The notes beneath the pieces are model-generated. The model was not told where the DNA came from. It saw nothing but the letters and a program-made list of their open reading frames with translations, and searched no databases. DNA of 64,000 nucleotides from NCBI GenBank assembly GCA_963698085.1, contig OY969122.1:806001-870000 (forward strand), read 5' to 3'. Position 1 is the first letter of the stretch; the number at the start of each line of letters is the position of its first letter. Shown one piece after another: positions 16,444 to 25,016 of this stretch. A program made the translations under genes and the position numbers. This stretch comes from VRUE01 sp963698085 (GTDB taxonomy: Bacteria > Actinomycetota > Thermoleophilia > Solirubrobacterales > 70-9).

Positions 16444-17457
16444 ATGCCGATGGCAACCCGTTCCACCACGCCGCTCTCACCCGCAACGCCCGATGTGCAG
16501 TCGGGGGCGCCGGCGACGATGATCAGCCTCTCGAGGGTTGGCGTGACCGGGGTCGAGAAGGTGATCCGGGTCAAGGCGGACGGCGAGGAGAACCTCTACC
16601 ACGCCGACTTCGAGTGCTTCGTCGACCTCAACCCGCGCCAGGCGGGCGTCCACATGTCGCGCTTCGAGGAAATCGTCGGCGAGGCGATCGACGAGGTCGT
16701 ACTCGGCGAGGCGTTCCGGGCCGAGGTGCTCGCCGCCCACATCGCCCAGCGCGTGCGCAAGCGCCAGGGGGGGTTGCGCGCCGAAGTCTCAGTCACGGCA
16801 CGCTACCCCGAGACCGTGACGACTCCGGTGAGCGGCCAGCGCACGCAGGAGATCTACGTCCTCTTCGGCACCGCGGTCGACTCGCTGCGCGGGACGCGGA
16901 CGCTGACCGGCGTCCAAGCCCAGGGCATGACCGCCTGCCCCTGCGCGCAGGAGATGGTCGGCGGCCTTGCCCGCGAACGCCTCGCCGAGCGTGGCTTCGA
17001 CGCCGAGCAGATCGAGGCGGCGATCGACGTAGTCCCGATCGCCACCCACAACCAGCGCGGCATCGGCACGCTCCACATCGGCTGCCCGGAGGGCGGCCCC
17101 TCCTGGATCGACGCCCCCGAGCTGCTGCGTATCGTCGAGCAGTCAATGAGCTCGGAGATCTACGAGCTGATGAAGCGACCCGACGAGCTGGCGGTGGTCG
17201 CCAAGGCACACGCACAACCGCGCTTCGTCGAGGACTGCGTACGGGAGATGCTGCGCCGCGTCACCACCGATTACCCCGACCTGCCCGGTGACGCCTTCGT
17301 GATGGCGCGCCAGGAGAACCTCGAGACGATCCACCGACACAACGTCGTGGCGGAGCGCTACGGCACGCTCGATGACCTGCGCGCCGAGCTCGAGAGCGGC
17401 GAGCACCAGCGGCGCCACCCGACGGTGCGCGAGTGGCTAGAGGCTCCTGCGGCCTAG
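16444..17457 (+). CDS. folE2: GTP cyclohydrolase FolE2/MptA type
   Basis: Zinc-independent GTP cyclohydrolase I that opens GTP for folate or related pterin synthesis. The 337-aa protein has the family markers: N-terminal DVQ segment, RVGVTGVEKVIRV, HMSRFEE, and the metal-ligand/active cysteine region GMTACPCAQEM near residue 157. The QDNLE-like MARQENLETIHRHN near the C-terminus is also typical. Start is ATG 16444 with a second ATG six bases on. It converges on pgsA with a 21-base overlap and is divergent from the sigma factor gene. F420-using organisms need pterin-type chemistry, but folate is the simpler role. Confidence 0.92.
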   Translation: MPMATRSTTPLSPATPDVQSGAPATMISLSRVGVTGVEKVIRVKADGEENLYHADFECFVDLNPRQAGVHMSRFEEIVGEAIDEVVLGEAFRAEVLAAHIAQRVRKRQGGLRAEVSVTARYPETVTTPVSGQRTQEIYVLFGTAVDSLRGTRTLTGVQAQGMTACPCAQEMVGGLARERLAERGFDAEQIEAAIDVVPIATHNQRGIGTLHIGCPEGGPSWIDAPELLRIVEQSMSSEIYELMKRPDELAVVAKAHAQPRFVEDCVREMLRRVTTDYPDLPGDAFVMARQENLETIHRHNVVAERYGTLDDLRAELESGEHQRRHPTVREWLEAPAA

Positions 17458-18036
17458 TCCGCCGGCTCGCGCCTGCCGCTCTTCCTCGAGCCGCCGGCGC
17501 AGACCGAAGAAATAGTCGGCGCCGCTGATCACCGTCGCCGCGACGGCGAGGTAAACGAGCACGTCGACCCAGGCCGGAGCCGGGTTGGCGGCGATCAGCG
17601 CGAACACCGCGGCGATCTGCAGCACGGTCTTTAACTTGCCTATCCAGCTGGCGGCGATGACGACCCCGCGCTCGGCGGCGATTGCTCGCAAGCCGGTCAC
17701 CGCGATCTCGCGGGCGATGATCACCATCGCCACCCAGGCTTGGAGGCGGTCGAGCGAGACCAACGAGACCAACGCGGCGGTGATTAGCAGCTTGTCGGCG
17801 AGCGGGTCCATCAGCTTGCCGAAGGTGGTGACGGCATCGCGGGAGCGGGCGAAGTAGCCGTCGAGGCCGTCGGTGAGCGCGGCGAGGGCGAACACACCGG
17901 CGGCGAGGGCGTCCCCGTTGGGGGTCTCGCCGAGCAGGGCGACGACGACGACCGGGACGGCGATGATGCGCAGCAGGGTGAGCGCGTTAGCGAGCGTCAG
18001 CGGGAACACGGCTCGCCTCCTCTTTGGCGGCGTCAC
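17437..18036 (-). CDS. pgsA: CDP-diacylglycerol-glycerol-3-phosphate 3-phosphatidyltransferase
   Basis: Makes phosphatidylglycerol phosphate at the membrane. The CDP-alcohol phosphotransferase motif D-x2-DG-x2-AR-x8-G-x3-D-x3-D is complete: DGLDGYFAR followed by GKLMDPLADK. Five or six hydrophobic helices are visible in 199 aa. The longest start, ATG 18036, overlaps the MMPL gene by 50 bases. GTG 18006, just before FPLTLANALTLLRI, would shorten the overlap and matches the usual N-terminus better. It is probably co-transcribed with the MMPL gene. Confidence 0.9.
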   Translation of the reverse strand: MTPPKRRRAVFPLTLANALTLLRIIAVPVVVVALLGETPNGDALAAGVFALAALTDGLDGYFARSRDAVTTFGKLMDPLADKLLITAALVSLVSLDRLQAWVAMVIIAREIAVTGLRAIAAERGVVIAASWIGKLKTVLQIAAVFALIAANPAPAWVDVLVYLAVAATVISGADYFFGLRRRLEEERQARAGGLGRRSL

Positions 18037-20197
18037 GCTTGGCGAAGTAGTCCTCGCCCTCGATGCTGATGTGCGGGACGATCCGGTCGAGCCAGCCGGG
18101 CAGCCACCACATCCGCTTGCCGAGCAGAACCATCACCGCCGGTACCAGCAGGCAGCGGACGAGCGTGGCGTCGATCGCGATCGCCACCGCCAGGCCAACC
18201 CCGAACTCCTTGACGATCGGGTTGCCGTTAAGGACGAAGCTGGTGAAGACGCAGACCATGATCGCCGCCGCCGAGGTGATCACGCGGCCGGTGTTGGCGA
18301 GCCCTTCGATCACCGCCCGCTTCGCGTCGCCGTGGGCCTTGTAGTGCTCGCGCATCTGCGTCAGCAGGAAGACCTCGTAGTCCATCGAGAGGCCGAAGAG
18401 GATCGCGAACATCAAGAGGGGCACGAAGCTGACGATCGGGATCGAGTGGTCGAGGCCGATCAGCGAGGCGCCCCAGCCCCACTGGAAGACGGCGGTGACG
18501 ACACCGTAGGCGGCGGCCACCGAAAGCAGGTTCATCACCGCCGCCTTGACCGGCACCAGCAGCGAGCGAAAAGCGATCAAAAGAACGATGAAGCTGAGCG
18601 CGACGACGATCGCGATCATCAGCGGCAGCTTGTCGCCGATCTGGGTGGCGAGGTCGATGTAGCCGGCCGTCTGGCCGCCGACGTAGGCGGCGGCTTCGCT
18701 GCCCTCGAGAGCGGCGGGGATCGTCGTTTCGCGCAGGTCTTCGACCAGTGCGACCGTTTCCTCATCCCAGGGCGCCGATTCGGAGATCGCCGAGAAGACC
18801 GCGACCGTGCCCTGCGAGTCGAAAGTGGGCGGCGAGGCCCCCGCCACGTTGGGGGCTTCGCCAACCGTCTTCTGCAGAACGGGGATCAGCTGTTTCGCTT
18901 CGCCGGCGGATTTGAACTCGGAAGCGATCAGCAGCGGCCCGATCGAGCCCTGCCCGAACCCTTCCCGCAACCCTTCGGCTGACTGGCGGGCCGTCGTCGA
19001 CTTCGGCAGGGCGCTGATGTCGTTCTGGCCGAGTTCGAGATCGAGCAACGGGATGGCAAGGACGATCAGCACCGCCAGCGCAGCCACAGTGGAGCGCCAG
19101 GGCCGCGCGGCGACGCCGTCGGCCCAGCGCAGCCAGCCGTGCGGGCGCTGGTCGTCAGGGTGGGTCTTGCCCAGCTTGACCCGCAACGAGTCGATCTTCG
19201 GCCCGAGCAGGCCGAGCAGGGCCGGCAGCAGCGTCGTCGCCGCGCAGACCGCGGTGAGGACCGCGATCGCGGCGGTGAAGCCGAGCGTGGTGACCAGCGG
19301 GATGCCGGAGAAGGCGAGCGAGCAGAGCGCGATCACGACGGTGAAACCGGCGAAGACGACGGCGCCGCCGGCGGTGGCGGCAGCACGGGCGATCGACTCG
19401 TGCACCTCCATCCCTTCGCGCAGCTGCAGTTTGTGCCGGGTGACGATGAAGAGCGCGTAGTCGATGCCAACGCCGAGGCCGATCATCGTCGCCAGCGTCG
19501 CCGCGACGCTCGGCACCTGCACCACCCCCTCGAGCAGGCGCAGGATCGACAGCGCGCAGGCGAGGCCGATCACCGCGGAGAGGATCGGCAGCATCATCGC
19601 CGTCACCGTGCCGAAGGCGAAGAGGAGGATGATCACCGCCGCGGTCAGCCCGACCACCTCGCTGATCTCGGTCGAGGGCTTGGAGAGCTGCTGACCGACG
19701 TAGCCACCGACCGACGCTTCCAGGCCCACCGCTTCGACCGGGGCGGCGGTGTCGAGCACCCCCTGTGCCTCTTCTTCGGTCAGTTCCCCCGGCCCGATGT
19801 CGAGGTAGACCGGTATGTAGGCGATGCGCCGATCCGGGCTGAGGAACTCGGCGCCCTGCGGACTCAGCGGGTCGACCGCCGAGTTGACGTCGGCCTTCGC
19901 GTTCAGCCGCTTGACCGTCTTGGCGATCGCTTCGCTGTAGCGCGGCGAGGTCAGGCGATCGCCGGTCGAGACGATCACCAGAGGGTTGTTGCCGTAGGCC
20001 TGCTTGGGCAGGTGCTCTTCGAGCAGCTCGGTCGCTTCGGTCGAGCCGGTACCGGGCAGGGTGAGGTTGTCGTTGGTCTTGCTGTCGCCGGCTTGCCCGG
20101 CGACGACCAGCACGACGGCCAAGACCAGCCAGACGCCGATCACCGGGTAGTGGTGGCGCGAGCAGAAGCGGCCTAACGCGTAGAGGGGGCCGGTCAT
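17987..20197 (-). CDS. MMPL/RND-superfamily membrane transporter
   Basis: A 736-aa inner-membrane protein with the MmpL architecture: TM1 near residues 15-35, a large extracytoplasmic loop, TM2-6, a second loop and TM7-12. In the first TM bundle, GLGVGIDYALFIVTRHKLQL is the proton-relay region, and the matching region in the second half is FGLSMDYEVFLLTQMRE. Members export lipids, siderophores or drugs using proton motive force. Start ATG 20197 (MTGPLYALGRFCSRHHYP). It sits between a ferritin-like lipoprotein gene and pgsA on one strand, which fits an envelope-lipid role, but the cargo is unknown. Confidence 0.9.
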   Translation of the reverse strand: MTGPLYALGRFCSRHHYPVIGVWLVLAVVLVVAGQAGDSKTNDNLTLPGTGSTEATELLEEHLPKQAYGNNPLVIVSTGDRLTSPRYSEAIAKTVKRLNAKADVNSAVDPLSPQGAEFLSPDRRIAYIPVYLDIGPGELTEEEAQGVLDTAAPVEAVGLEASVGGYVGQQLSKPSTEISEVVGLTAAVIILLFAFGTVTAMMLPILSAVIGLACALSILRLLEGVVQVPSVAATLATMIGLGVGIDYALFIVTRHKLQLREGMEVHESIARAAATAGGAVVFAGFTVVIALCSLAFSGIPLVTTLGFTAAIAVLTAVCAATTLLPALLGLLGPKIDSLRVKLGKTHPDDQRPHGWLRWADGVAARPWRSTVAALAVLIVLAIPLLDLELGQNDISALPKSTTARQSAEGLREGFGQGSIGPLLIASEFKSAGEAKQLIPVLQKTVGEAPNVAGASPPTFDSQGTVAVFSAISESAPWDEETVALVEDLRETTIPAALEGSEAAAYVGGQTAGYIDLATQIGDKLPLMIAIVVALSFIVLLIAFRSLLVPVKAAVMNLLSVAAAYGVVTAVFQWGWGASLIGLDHSIPIVSFVPLLMFAILFGLSMDYEVFLLTQMREHYKAHGDAKRAVIEGLANTGRVITSAAAIMVCVFTSFVLNGNPIVKEFGVGLAVAIAIDATLVRCLLVPAVMVLLGKRMWWLPGWLDRIVPHISIEGEDYFAKRDAAKEEASRVPADAR

Positions 20198-20204
20198 TGC
20201 TCGA

Positions 20205-20825
20205 TCATCCCCCACCGCCCGGACTGGCGGCGCTCGGAGCTGGCACTTCGCCGCCGTCGAACGCCTCCGGAATCGAAGCAGCGGGAGTGGCACCAAGGCC
20301 TTGGCGCAAAAGCACGAGGTGCTGGGCGTGCCCGGCGGCAAGCGACGCGTCGAGCGTCCGGGGGGCAGAGGTATAGAGGCGGGGCGCCGCCTCTATGTAG
20401 AAGCCAAGTGCCGCGCCCTCCAGTTCGTAGGCGAGAGTCAGCAAACCGGCCTCGTCCTTGACCTGGCTCAAATCGAGGTCTTCCGGCGCTGCTTCGGTGT
20501 CGCCGCCGAGACCGCGGATCGCCTTGGTAAGTGCGTCGACGTATTCCTGCTCGTGGGCGCGCAGCCGCCGCCCGACCGCGCGCTGGTCGCGCAGAAGCGG
20601 GCGCCCGCGCGTGTAGGCGTCGAGGATCGTCAGCTCGCGTGAGAGCGCTTCGTTGAGGATCTCGGCGTCGGAGCCCTTTTCGGGGTCGGTCTCGGCACCA
20701 CGGCCGCTGTCGCCGCATCCGTAAGCGACCGCGAGCACGCCGACGAGACCGAGGGCAAACAAGGAGGCGGCGCGGCCAAAGCCGCGCCGCCTACCAGAGC
20801 CACCTGCTGAGGAGTCGGCGTCCAC
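20205..20825 (-). CDS. Ferritin-like domain lipoprotein
   Basis: A 206-aa exported protein. The N-terminus has basic residues, a hydrophobic stretch (ASLFALGLVGVLAVAYGC) and a cysteine at about residue 37 that fits a lipobox. The mature part is helical: SDAEILNEALSRELTILDAY, LRAHEQEYVDALTKAIRGLG, YELEGAALGFYIEAAPRL and AAGHAQHLVLLRQGLG. The E..HEQE..E..H pattern resembles the bacterial ferritin-like (Ferritin_2/DUF4439) four-helix bundle. It ends seven bases before the MMPL start, so the two are probably one operon. Confidence 0.75.
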   Translation of the reverse strand: MDADSSAGGSGRRRGFGRAASLFALGLVGVLAVAYGCGDSGRGAETDPEKGSDAEILNEALSRELTILDAYTRGRPLLRDQRAVGRRLRAHEQEYVDALTKAIRGLGGDTEAAPEDLDLSQVKDEAGLLTLAYELEGAALGFYIEAAPRLYTSAPRTLDASLAAGHAQHLVLLRQGLGATPAASIPEAFDGGEVPAPSAASPGGGG

Positions 20826-20872
20826 AGGCCGGCAAGCCTATGGACTCTGCTGTGACAGCGGTCAGGTCCGGG

Positions 20873-21568
20873 CTACTTCCCCCGCGCTTTCGCCCTCGCC
20901 TTGCCTTTGGCTTTCGCCTTGCCTTTAGCTTTGCGCTTCGGCAATTTCTTCGCCGCGCTGTCGGGTACTTCGTAGCCGAGCATCGAAACGGAAGCCGAAA
21001 TTCCCTTCTCCCCCGATTTGGCGAGGCGCTTCGCCGCTTCGCCGTTCAGCTTCAGCGCCCGGTCCAGCGTGTCGTCGAGCAGTTTCTGCAGCGACTTCCA
21101 GGCCTGCTCGTCGAGCATCAACGGGGTCCAACTGAGGTGCCGGTCCTCACGATCGTCGAAGGTGCCCTCCTCCATCGCGGCGACCGTGTCGTCGACGACG
21201 GCCTGGAACAGATCGGCGCTCATGCCTTCCCGCACGGTCTCCGGCAGGTGGTGCCAGTCGCGATTCGTGAGGTAAGCGCGAGAGGTGGCCCGGTAGTAGT
21301 GCTCGACAGCTCCGCGGCGCGGCTCGGTTTTGACCAGCCTGATCACTTCGTAGTCCTTGAGGACTTTGACGTGGTAGCTGACCTGGCTCAAGCCTTCGTC
21401 GAGCTCCTTGGCCAGTTCGTTCGGGCTGGCCATCCGTTCATTGAGTATCGCCAGGATCTCGGCGCGGAGTTCGTGAGCAAGCGATTTGACCAGCGCCTGG
21501 TTCACTCCTCGATTTTTGGCTTTCGCCTTTTTCTTGCCGCGTTTGGCGGTCTTGGTCTTTGCGGGCAA
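20873..21568 (-). CDS. Winged-helix (ArsR-like) regulator with Lys/Ala-rich tails
   Basis: A 231-aa DNA-binding protein. I take TTG 21568 as start because GGAGGAG lies four bases ahead of it; ATG 21610 has no ribosome site. The HTH is at about residues 25-85 (VKSLAHELRAEILAILNERM, ELAKELDEGLSQVSYHVKVL). It is flanked by basic low-complexity tails: KTKTAKRGKKKAKAKNRG at the N-terminus and a (K/R)AKGKAKAKG-type repeat at the C-terminus, like histone H1-type bacterial proteins. The middle domain parallels the regulator at 22619-23245, so they are paralogues either side of the UDG gene. Confidence 0.85.
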   Translation of the reverse strand: MPAKTKTAKRGKKKAKAKNRGVNQALVKSLAHELRAEILAILNERMASPNELAKELDEGLSQVSYHVKVLKDYEVIRLVKTEPRRGAVEHYYRATSRAYLTNRDWHHLPETVREGMSADLFQAVVDDTVAAMEEGTFDDREDRHLSWTPLMLDEQAWKSLQKLLDDTLDRALKLNGEAAKRLAKSGEKGISASVSMLGYEVPDSAAKKLPKRKAKGKAKAKGKARAKARGK

Positions 21569-21899
21569 AGCGACTCCTCCGATCGTTGCTGGGTGACTTA
21601 ACCACTCCATCGTATTGATCACAAAGGCGTTTTTCCAGCCCAAATGCAGACTTTTGGCTTCAACGGAGAAAAATAGTGGAACTTTCTTCAGTAATCGCCC
21701 GGTCGGGACTGGTGCGCACATCGCGCAGGGAGAGTCAGGAAAAGGTCCGAGGAGGGGGTGAATTAGATGAAGATCACTGCATCTGAGCCAGTCGTCCCGA
21801 TGGTTTCGACCCACAAGTTCGGCTAACGGCTCCGGCAGAGCACTAGCTTTCGCGGGGCTCGTCCGACCAGGACGAGCCCCGCGTGATTCAGTTGGGGCC
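21569..21899. other. Divergent intergenic region with a strong hairpin
   Basis: This 331-base gap between the winged-helix gene and the uracil-DNA glycosylase gene holds no convincing coding frame. It is richer in A+T than its surroundings around 21600-21680, fitting promoters for both divergent genes. A 14-base perfect stem (CGCGGGGCTCGTCC at 21851-21864, complement at 21870-21883, loop of five) sits 16 bases before the UDG start. It has no T-tract, so it is more likely a 5'-leader structure or an attenuator than a simple terminator. Confidence 0.6.
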
Positions 21900-22622
21900 A
21901 TGGTCGATACGAGAAGCGACCCCACGCCTGCCAGCCGGGACTCGTTGGAGTGCCTCACCACCGAGGTGCATGCCTGCCGCCGCTGTCCGCGCTTGGTCGA
22001 GTGGCGTGAGGCAAGCGCAGCCGCCGCGCCGCGCCGCTTCCAGGGAGACGACTACTGGGCGCGACCCGTAGCCGGCTTCGGCGACCAAAACGCGCGCCTG
22101 GCGATCGTGGGGCTCGCGCCTGCCGCGCACGGCGCCAACCGCACCGGGCGGATGTTCACGGGCGATCGCTCGGGCGAGTGGCTCTACGCGGCGCTGCACC
22201 GCGCCGGCTACGCAAACCAGCCGGATTCGACGTGTAAAGACGACGGGCTGCGTTTGTGCGATGCGTACATCACGGCCGTGGTGCGCTGTGCGCCGCCAGC
22301 CAACCGGCCGAGCCGGGGCGAGCGCGACGAGTGCCTTCCCTACCTAGCGCGGGAGCTTTCGTTGCTCGAGCGATGCCGTGTGATCGTTGCTCTGGGGGCG
22401 TTTGCCTGGGACGGCGCCTTGCGCGCGTTGCGCGCGATGGGAGTCACGACGCCGCGGCCAAAGCCCCGTTTCGGCCATGGTGCCGAAGCTGACCTCGGTG
22501 GCTTGAGCCTGCTCGGCTGCTACCACCCGAGCCAGCAAAACACCTTCACCGGTCGTCTTACAGAGCAGATGCTCGACGAGGTCTTCGTCCGCGCCCGCAG
22601 CCTGAGCGAAGACGGCCGTTAA
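21900..22622 (+). CDS. Uracil-DNA glycosylase, family 5 (UdgB-type)
   Basis: Removes uracil and some other deaminated bases from DNA. The 240-aa protein has the Fe-S cluster cysteines starting with C26-x2-C29 (CRRC) and further cysteines near residues 107-125, the family 5 active-site motif GLAPAAHGANRTGRMFTGD at about 71-89 and the second motif HPSQQNTFTGRLT near residue 210. Family 5 lacks the usual catalytic Asp/Asn of families 1 and 4, as here (GLAPAAHG). It lies between two paralogous winged-helix genes and its stop overlaps that of the downstream one. Together with the dCTP deaminase it links to uracil control in DNA. Confidence 0.93.
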   Translation: MVDTRSDPTPASRDSLECLTTEVHACRRCPRLVEWREASAAAAPRRFQGDDYWARPVAGFGDQNARLAIVGLAPAAHGANRTGRMFTGDRSGEWLYAALHRAGYANQPDSTCKDDGLRLCDAYITAVVRCAPPANRPSRGERDECLPYLARELSLLERCRVIVALGAFAWDGALRALRAMGVTTPRPKPRFGHGAEADLGGLSLLGCYHPSQQNTFTGRLTEQMLDEVFVRARSLSEDGR

Positions 22623-23245
22623 AGGGCGTCGGTCTTCCCGGCTTCGCTCTGAGAGAGGCCGTTCGTCGTCTCGAAAGAAGCCAACGCGACCGAGACCGAG
22701 ATGCCCGGCTCTGAGGACGTCTTCATCCGCTCATCAGAGCGCTCTTGAATGGCCAGTATCCGATCGAGAGCACGTTGAACGGTTCGCATCAGTTCCTTCC
22801 AGCCACGCTCGTCGACCAGTAGCCAAGTCCGGCTTAGATGCCGGTTACGAGCATCAAAAGAGCCGGCTCCGAGGGCGGAGATCAATTCCTCGATGATCTG
22901 TCGCAGCAGGTCGGCGCTGAGAGTCGTTCTTATGGAGGCCGGAACCTCCATCCAGTCGAAGTCGTCGAAATAGAGAGTGGGCGTGCAGGGCTCGTAGAAA
23001 TGCTCTTCGAAACCACGCCGCTGGACCGTGCGGGCGAGCCTGATCAGGTTGCGTTTCTTCAGTTCCCGAAAGTGATAACTGACTTCCGAGACATCGAGAT
23101 CGAGTTCAGCCGCGATTTCGGCAGGGCTGGCCTGACCCTTTTCGCAGACCGTTACCCAGATGTGGCCCCGCAACGGGTGGGTGAAGGCTTTGGCGAGCCG
23201 CGGGTCGATGACCTGTTTGAGTTTTCTTTCAGGCAAGCCGGCCAT
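22619..23245 (-). CDS. Winged-helix (ArsR-like) transcriptional regulator
   Basis: A 208-aa protein with the HTH at residues 20-75 (AKAFTHPLRGHIWVTVCEKG, EIAAELDLDVSEVSYHFREL). The C-terminal half (SADLLRQIIEELISALGAGS, NRHLSRTWLLVDERGWKEL) matches in pattern the middle of the regulator at 20873-21568 (SADLFQAVVDDTVAAMEEGT, DRHLSWTPLMLDEQAWKSL), so the two share one uncommon effector domain. No metal-binding cysteines typical of ArsR are present. Its promoter region is shared with the E1-like gene. Confidence 0.87.
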   Translation of the reverse strand: MAGLPERKLKQVIDPRLAKAFTHPLRGHIWVTVCEKGQASPAEIAAELDLDVSEVSYHFRELKKRNLIRLARTVQRRGFEEHFYEPCTPTLYFDDFDWMEVPASIRTTLSADLLRQIIEELISALGAGSFDARNRHLSRTWLLVDERGWKELMRTVQRALDRILAIQERSDERMKTSSEPGISVSVALASFETTNGLSQSEAGKTDAL

Positions 23246-23334
23246 CCCCTACCCCCGTTTCCCGATTGCGTTGCTGAAACTCATTAAAGCAATGCGCAGG
23301 TCTCCCTCGCGACTACCACGGAAAGCGGGACGAG

Positions 23335-24447
23335 ATGATCAGACCCAGAATTAAGCGCACCACCGAACGGATCGAAGCGCCCAACGGGGACCTTTATCTG
23401 CTCAGGTACAGCGCCGGTGCCGACGTCCACATCGAGGACCCCGACGTAGAGGGGCGGCGGCTGCTCGATGCCCTCGATGGCAGCCTCGAGCGTATTGAGC
23501 TGGAAGCGCGGTTCGGCCAAGAGGCTGTTGGCAACCTTCTCGCCCAGCTAGAGGAGTTGGGTCTGGTCGAGGACGCCGCCGATGACGACCTGATCTCGGG
23601 ATCGGTAACCGAGCGGTTCGATCGCCAGATCCGCTACTTCAGCGACATCACCACCGGGCCGCCGCCGTCACAGTGCCAGGCGCGGCTCGAAAGCGCCCGT
23701 GTCGTCGTCCTCGGGATGGGCGGACTCGGTGGCAGCGCTGCCCTCTCGCTGGCCTCCTGCGGGATCGGCGAGATGCTGCTAATCGACGGTGATCGGGTCG
23801 AGGCGAGCAACCTCAACCGCCAGATCCTCTACACGGAGACCGACATTGGCAGGTTCAAGGTCGAGGCGGCAACAGACCGGCTGGCCGCCTTCAACTCGAG
23901 AGTGCGCCTGGCGGCGATTCCCGAACCGATAGATAGTGAGGAGGCGGTCGGGGACGCGATCGAGGGCTACGACCTGGTGATCGACTCCGCCGACTGGCCG
24001 GCGCACGACATCGAGGAATGGGTCAACAGGGCCTGCTTCGCGGCGGAGATCCCCTACATCACGATGAGTCACTTCCCACCGATTGCCCGGGTCGGCCCTT
24101 TCTACATTCCCGGCGTCACGGGATGCTTCGCCTGCCAGGTGGCCGCTTACCGGCGAAGCTATCCCCTGTATGACACCGCCATCGAGCAACGCCGAGCCAA
24201 AAGGTCGCCCGTGGGCACGATCGGGCCCGCCTGTGGCTTGATCGGGGGCCAGGTCGCGCTCGATGCCATGCACCACCTGTCCGGCCTGGTCGAGCCCTCC
24301 ACCCAGGGTGTCAGCCATACCTACGATCTGCGCACGATGAAGGTGGAACGCGAGCCAGTCGTGCCGGAGCCCGACTGCCCCACCTGCGCCCACCTGCCAA
24401 CCGCAACTCCCCGCCGCCAGGGAGAGACAAAAGCGAGCCACAAGTAG
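23335..24447 (+). CDS. E1-like (ThiF/MoeB) adenylyltransferase with PqqD/RRE-like N-domain
   Basis: A 370-aa enzyme predicted to adenylate a carboxyl terminus or peptide with ATP. The ThiF domain (about 110-340) has VVVLGMGGLGGSAALSLASC (GxGxxG), the ATP contact DGDRVEASNLNRQILY, and zinc ligands CFAC near residue 262 and CPTC near 353. Residues 15-80 (HIEDPDVEGRRLLDALDGSL, LLAQLEELGLVED) look like the winged-helix PqqD/RiPP recognition element found in cyclodehydratase partner proteins. No YcaO, dehydrogenase or obvious precursor lies nearby. A role in peptide modification is inference; ThiS- or MoaD-type activation is the alternative. Confidence 0.82.
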   Translation: MIRPRIKRTTERIEAPNGDLYLLRYSAGADVHIEDPDVEGRRLLDALDGSLERIELEARFGQEAVGNLLAQLEELGLVEDAADDDLISGSVTERFDRQIRYFSDITTGPPPSQCQARLESARVVVLGMGGLGGSAALSLASCGIGEMLLIDGDRVEASNLNRQILYTETDIGRFKVEAATDRLAAFNSRVRLAAIPEPIDSEEAVGDAIEGYDLVIDSADWPAHDIEEWVNRACFAAEIPYITMSHFPPIARVGPFYIPGVTGCFACQVAAYRRSYPLYDTAIEQRRAKRSPVGTIGPACGLIGGQVALDAMHHLSGLVEPSTQGVSHTYDLRTMKVEREPVVPEPDCPTCAHLPTATPRRQGETKASHK

Positions 24448-24456
24448 GTTACGGGG

Positions 24457-24891
24457 GTGCTGTTCGCGCGCCCGCTGCTTCCAGGCCTCTGCGTTCTCGC
24501 CATGCTGATGGTGCTGCTGCCGGGCTGCGGCTCTGAGGGGTCAGGATCGGGCTACGGCTCCCGAGATTCGACCGAGGAGCCGGCGACGGCAACGGCGACG
24601 ACTCCCGAGGCCCCACCCGGCGCTTCAGTGCGGACCTGCGGTGAGTTGATCGCTGGGACTGAGGATCTGCGTGTCACTGGCGTCGCTTGCGACGCGGGCC
24701 GCCGCGTCATGGTCGCCTGGACGAGAGAGCCTTCCTGCGCGGACCCGGCAGGGGCTTCACGCTCTTCCTGCACTGTCGATGATGGCTATCGCTGCATCGG
24801 GGCCAGCGTCGAACGTGGCATCGCGGTTTCGTGCGCCCGTCCCGGCGCGTCGGTCGCCTTCATCGCCCTGGAAGATCGAGGCTCCGCGTGA
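24457..24891 (+). CDS. Small lipoprotein of unknown function
   Basis: A 144-aa protein from GTG 24457. Its signal sequence is LCVLAMLMVLLPGC with the lipobox LLPGC at residues 20-24, so it should be anchored outside the membrane. A Ser/Gly and Thr/Ala/Pro-rich linker follows (to about residue 55). The C-terminal domain has six cysteines (RTCGEL, TGVACDAG, EPSCAD, SSCTVDDGYRCIG, VSCARP), probably forming disulphides. It begins nine bases after the E1-like gene and may be co-transcribed with it. No family is recognised. Confidence 0.75.
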   Translation: MLFARPLLPGLCVLAMLMVLLPGCGSEGSGSGYGSRDSTEEPATATATTPEAPPGASVRTCGELIAGTEDLRVTGVACDAGRRVMVAWTREPSCADPAGASRSSCTVDDGYRCIGASVERGIAVSCARPGASVAFIALEDRGSA

Positions 24892-24923
24892 CGGAACCGC
24901 GATACCTAGAATGAATCCCGAGT

Positions 24924-24996
24924 GCCGGCGTAGCTCAGTTGGTAGAGCACTTCATTCGTAATGAAGGGGTCCCCGGTTCAAGTCCGGGCGTCGGCT
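24924..24996 (+). tRNA. tRNA-Thr (CGT)
   Basis: Cloverleaf read directly: acceptor GCCGGCG pairs with CGTCGGC including one G-T pair, D-loop AGCTCAGTTGGTAGAGC, anticodon loop TTCGTAA with anticodon CGT, and T-arm CCCGG-TTCAAGT-CCGGG. Length is 73 bases, discriminator T, and CCA is not encoded. A run of T follows at once. Confidence 0.96.
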
Positions 24997-25016
24997 CTTT
25001 TTGGGCGCGAGCGCTG

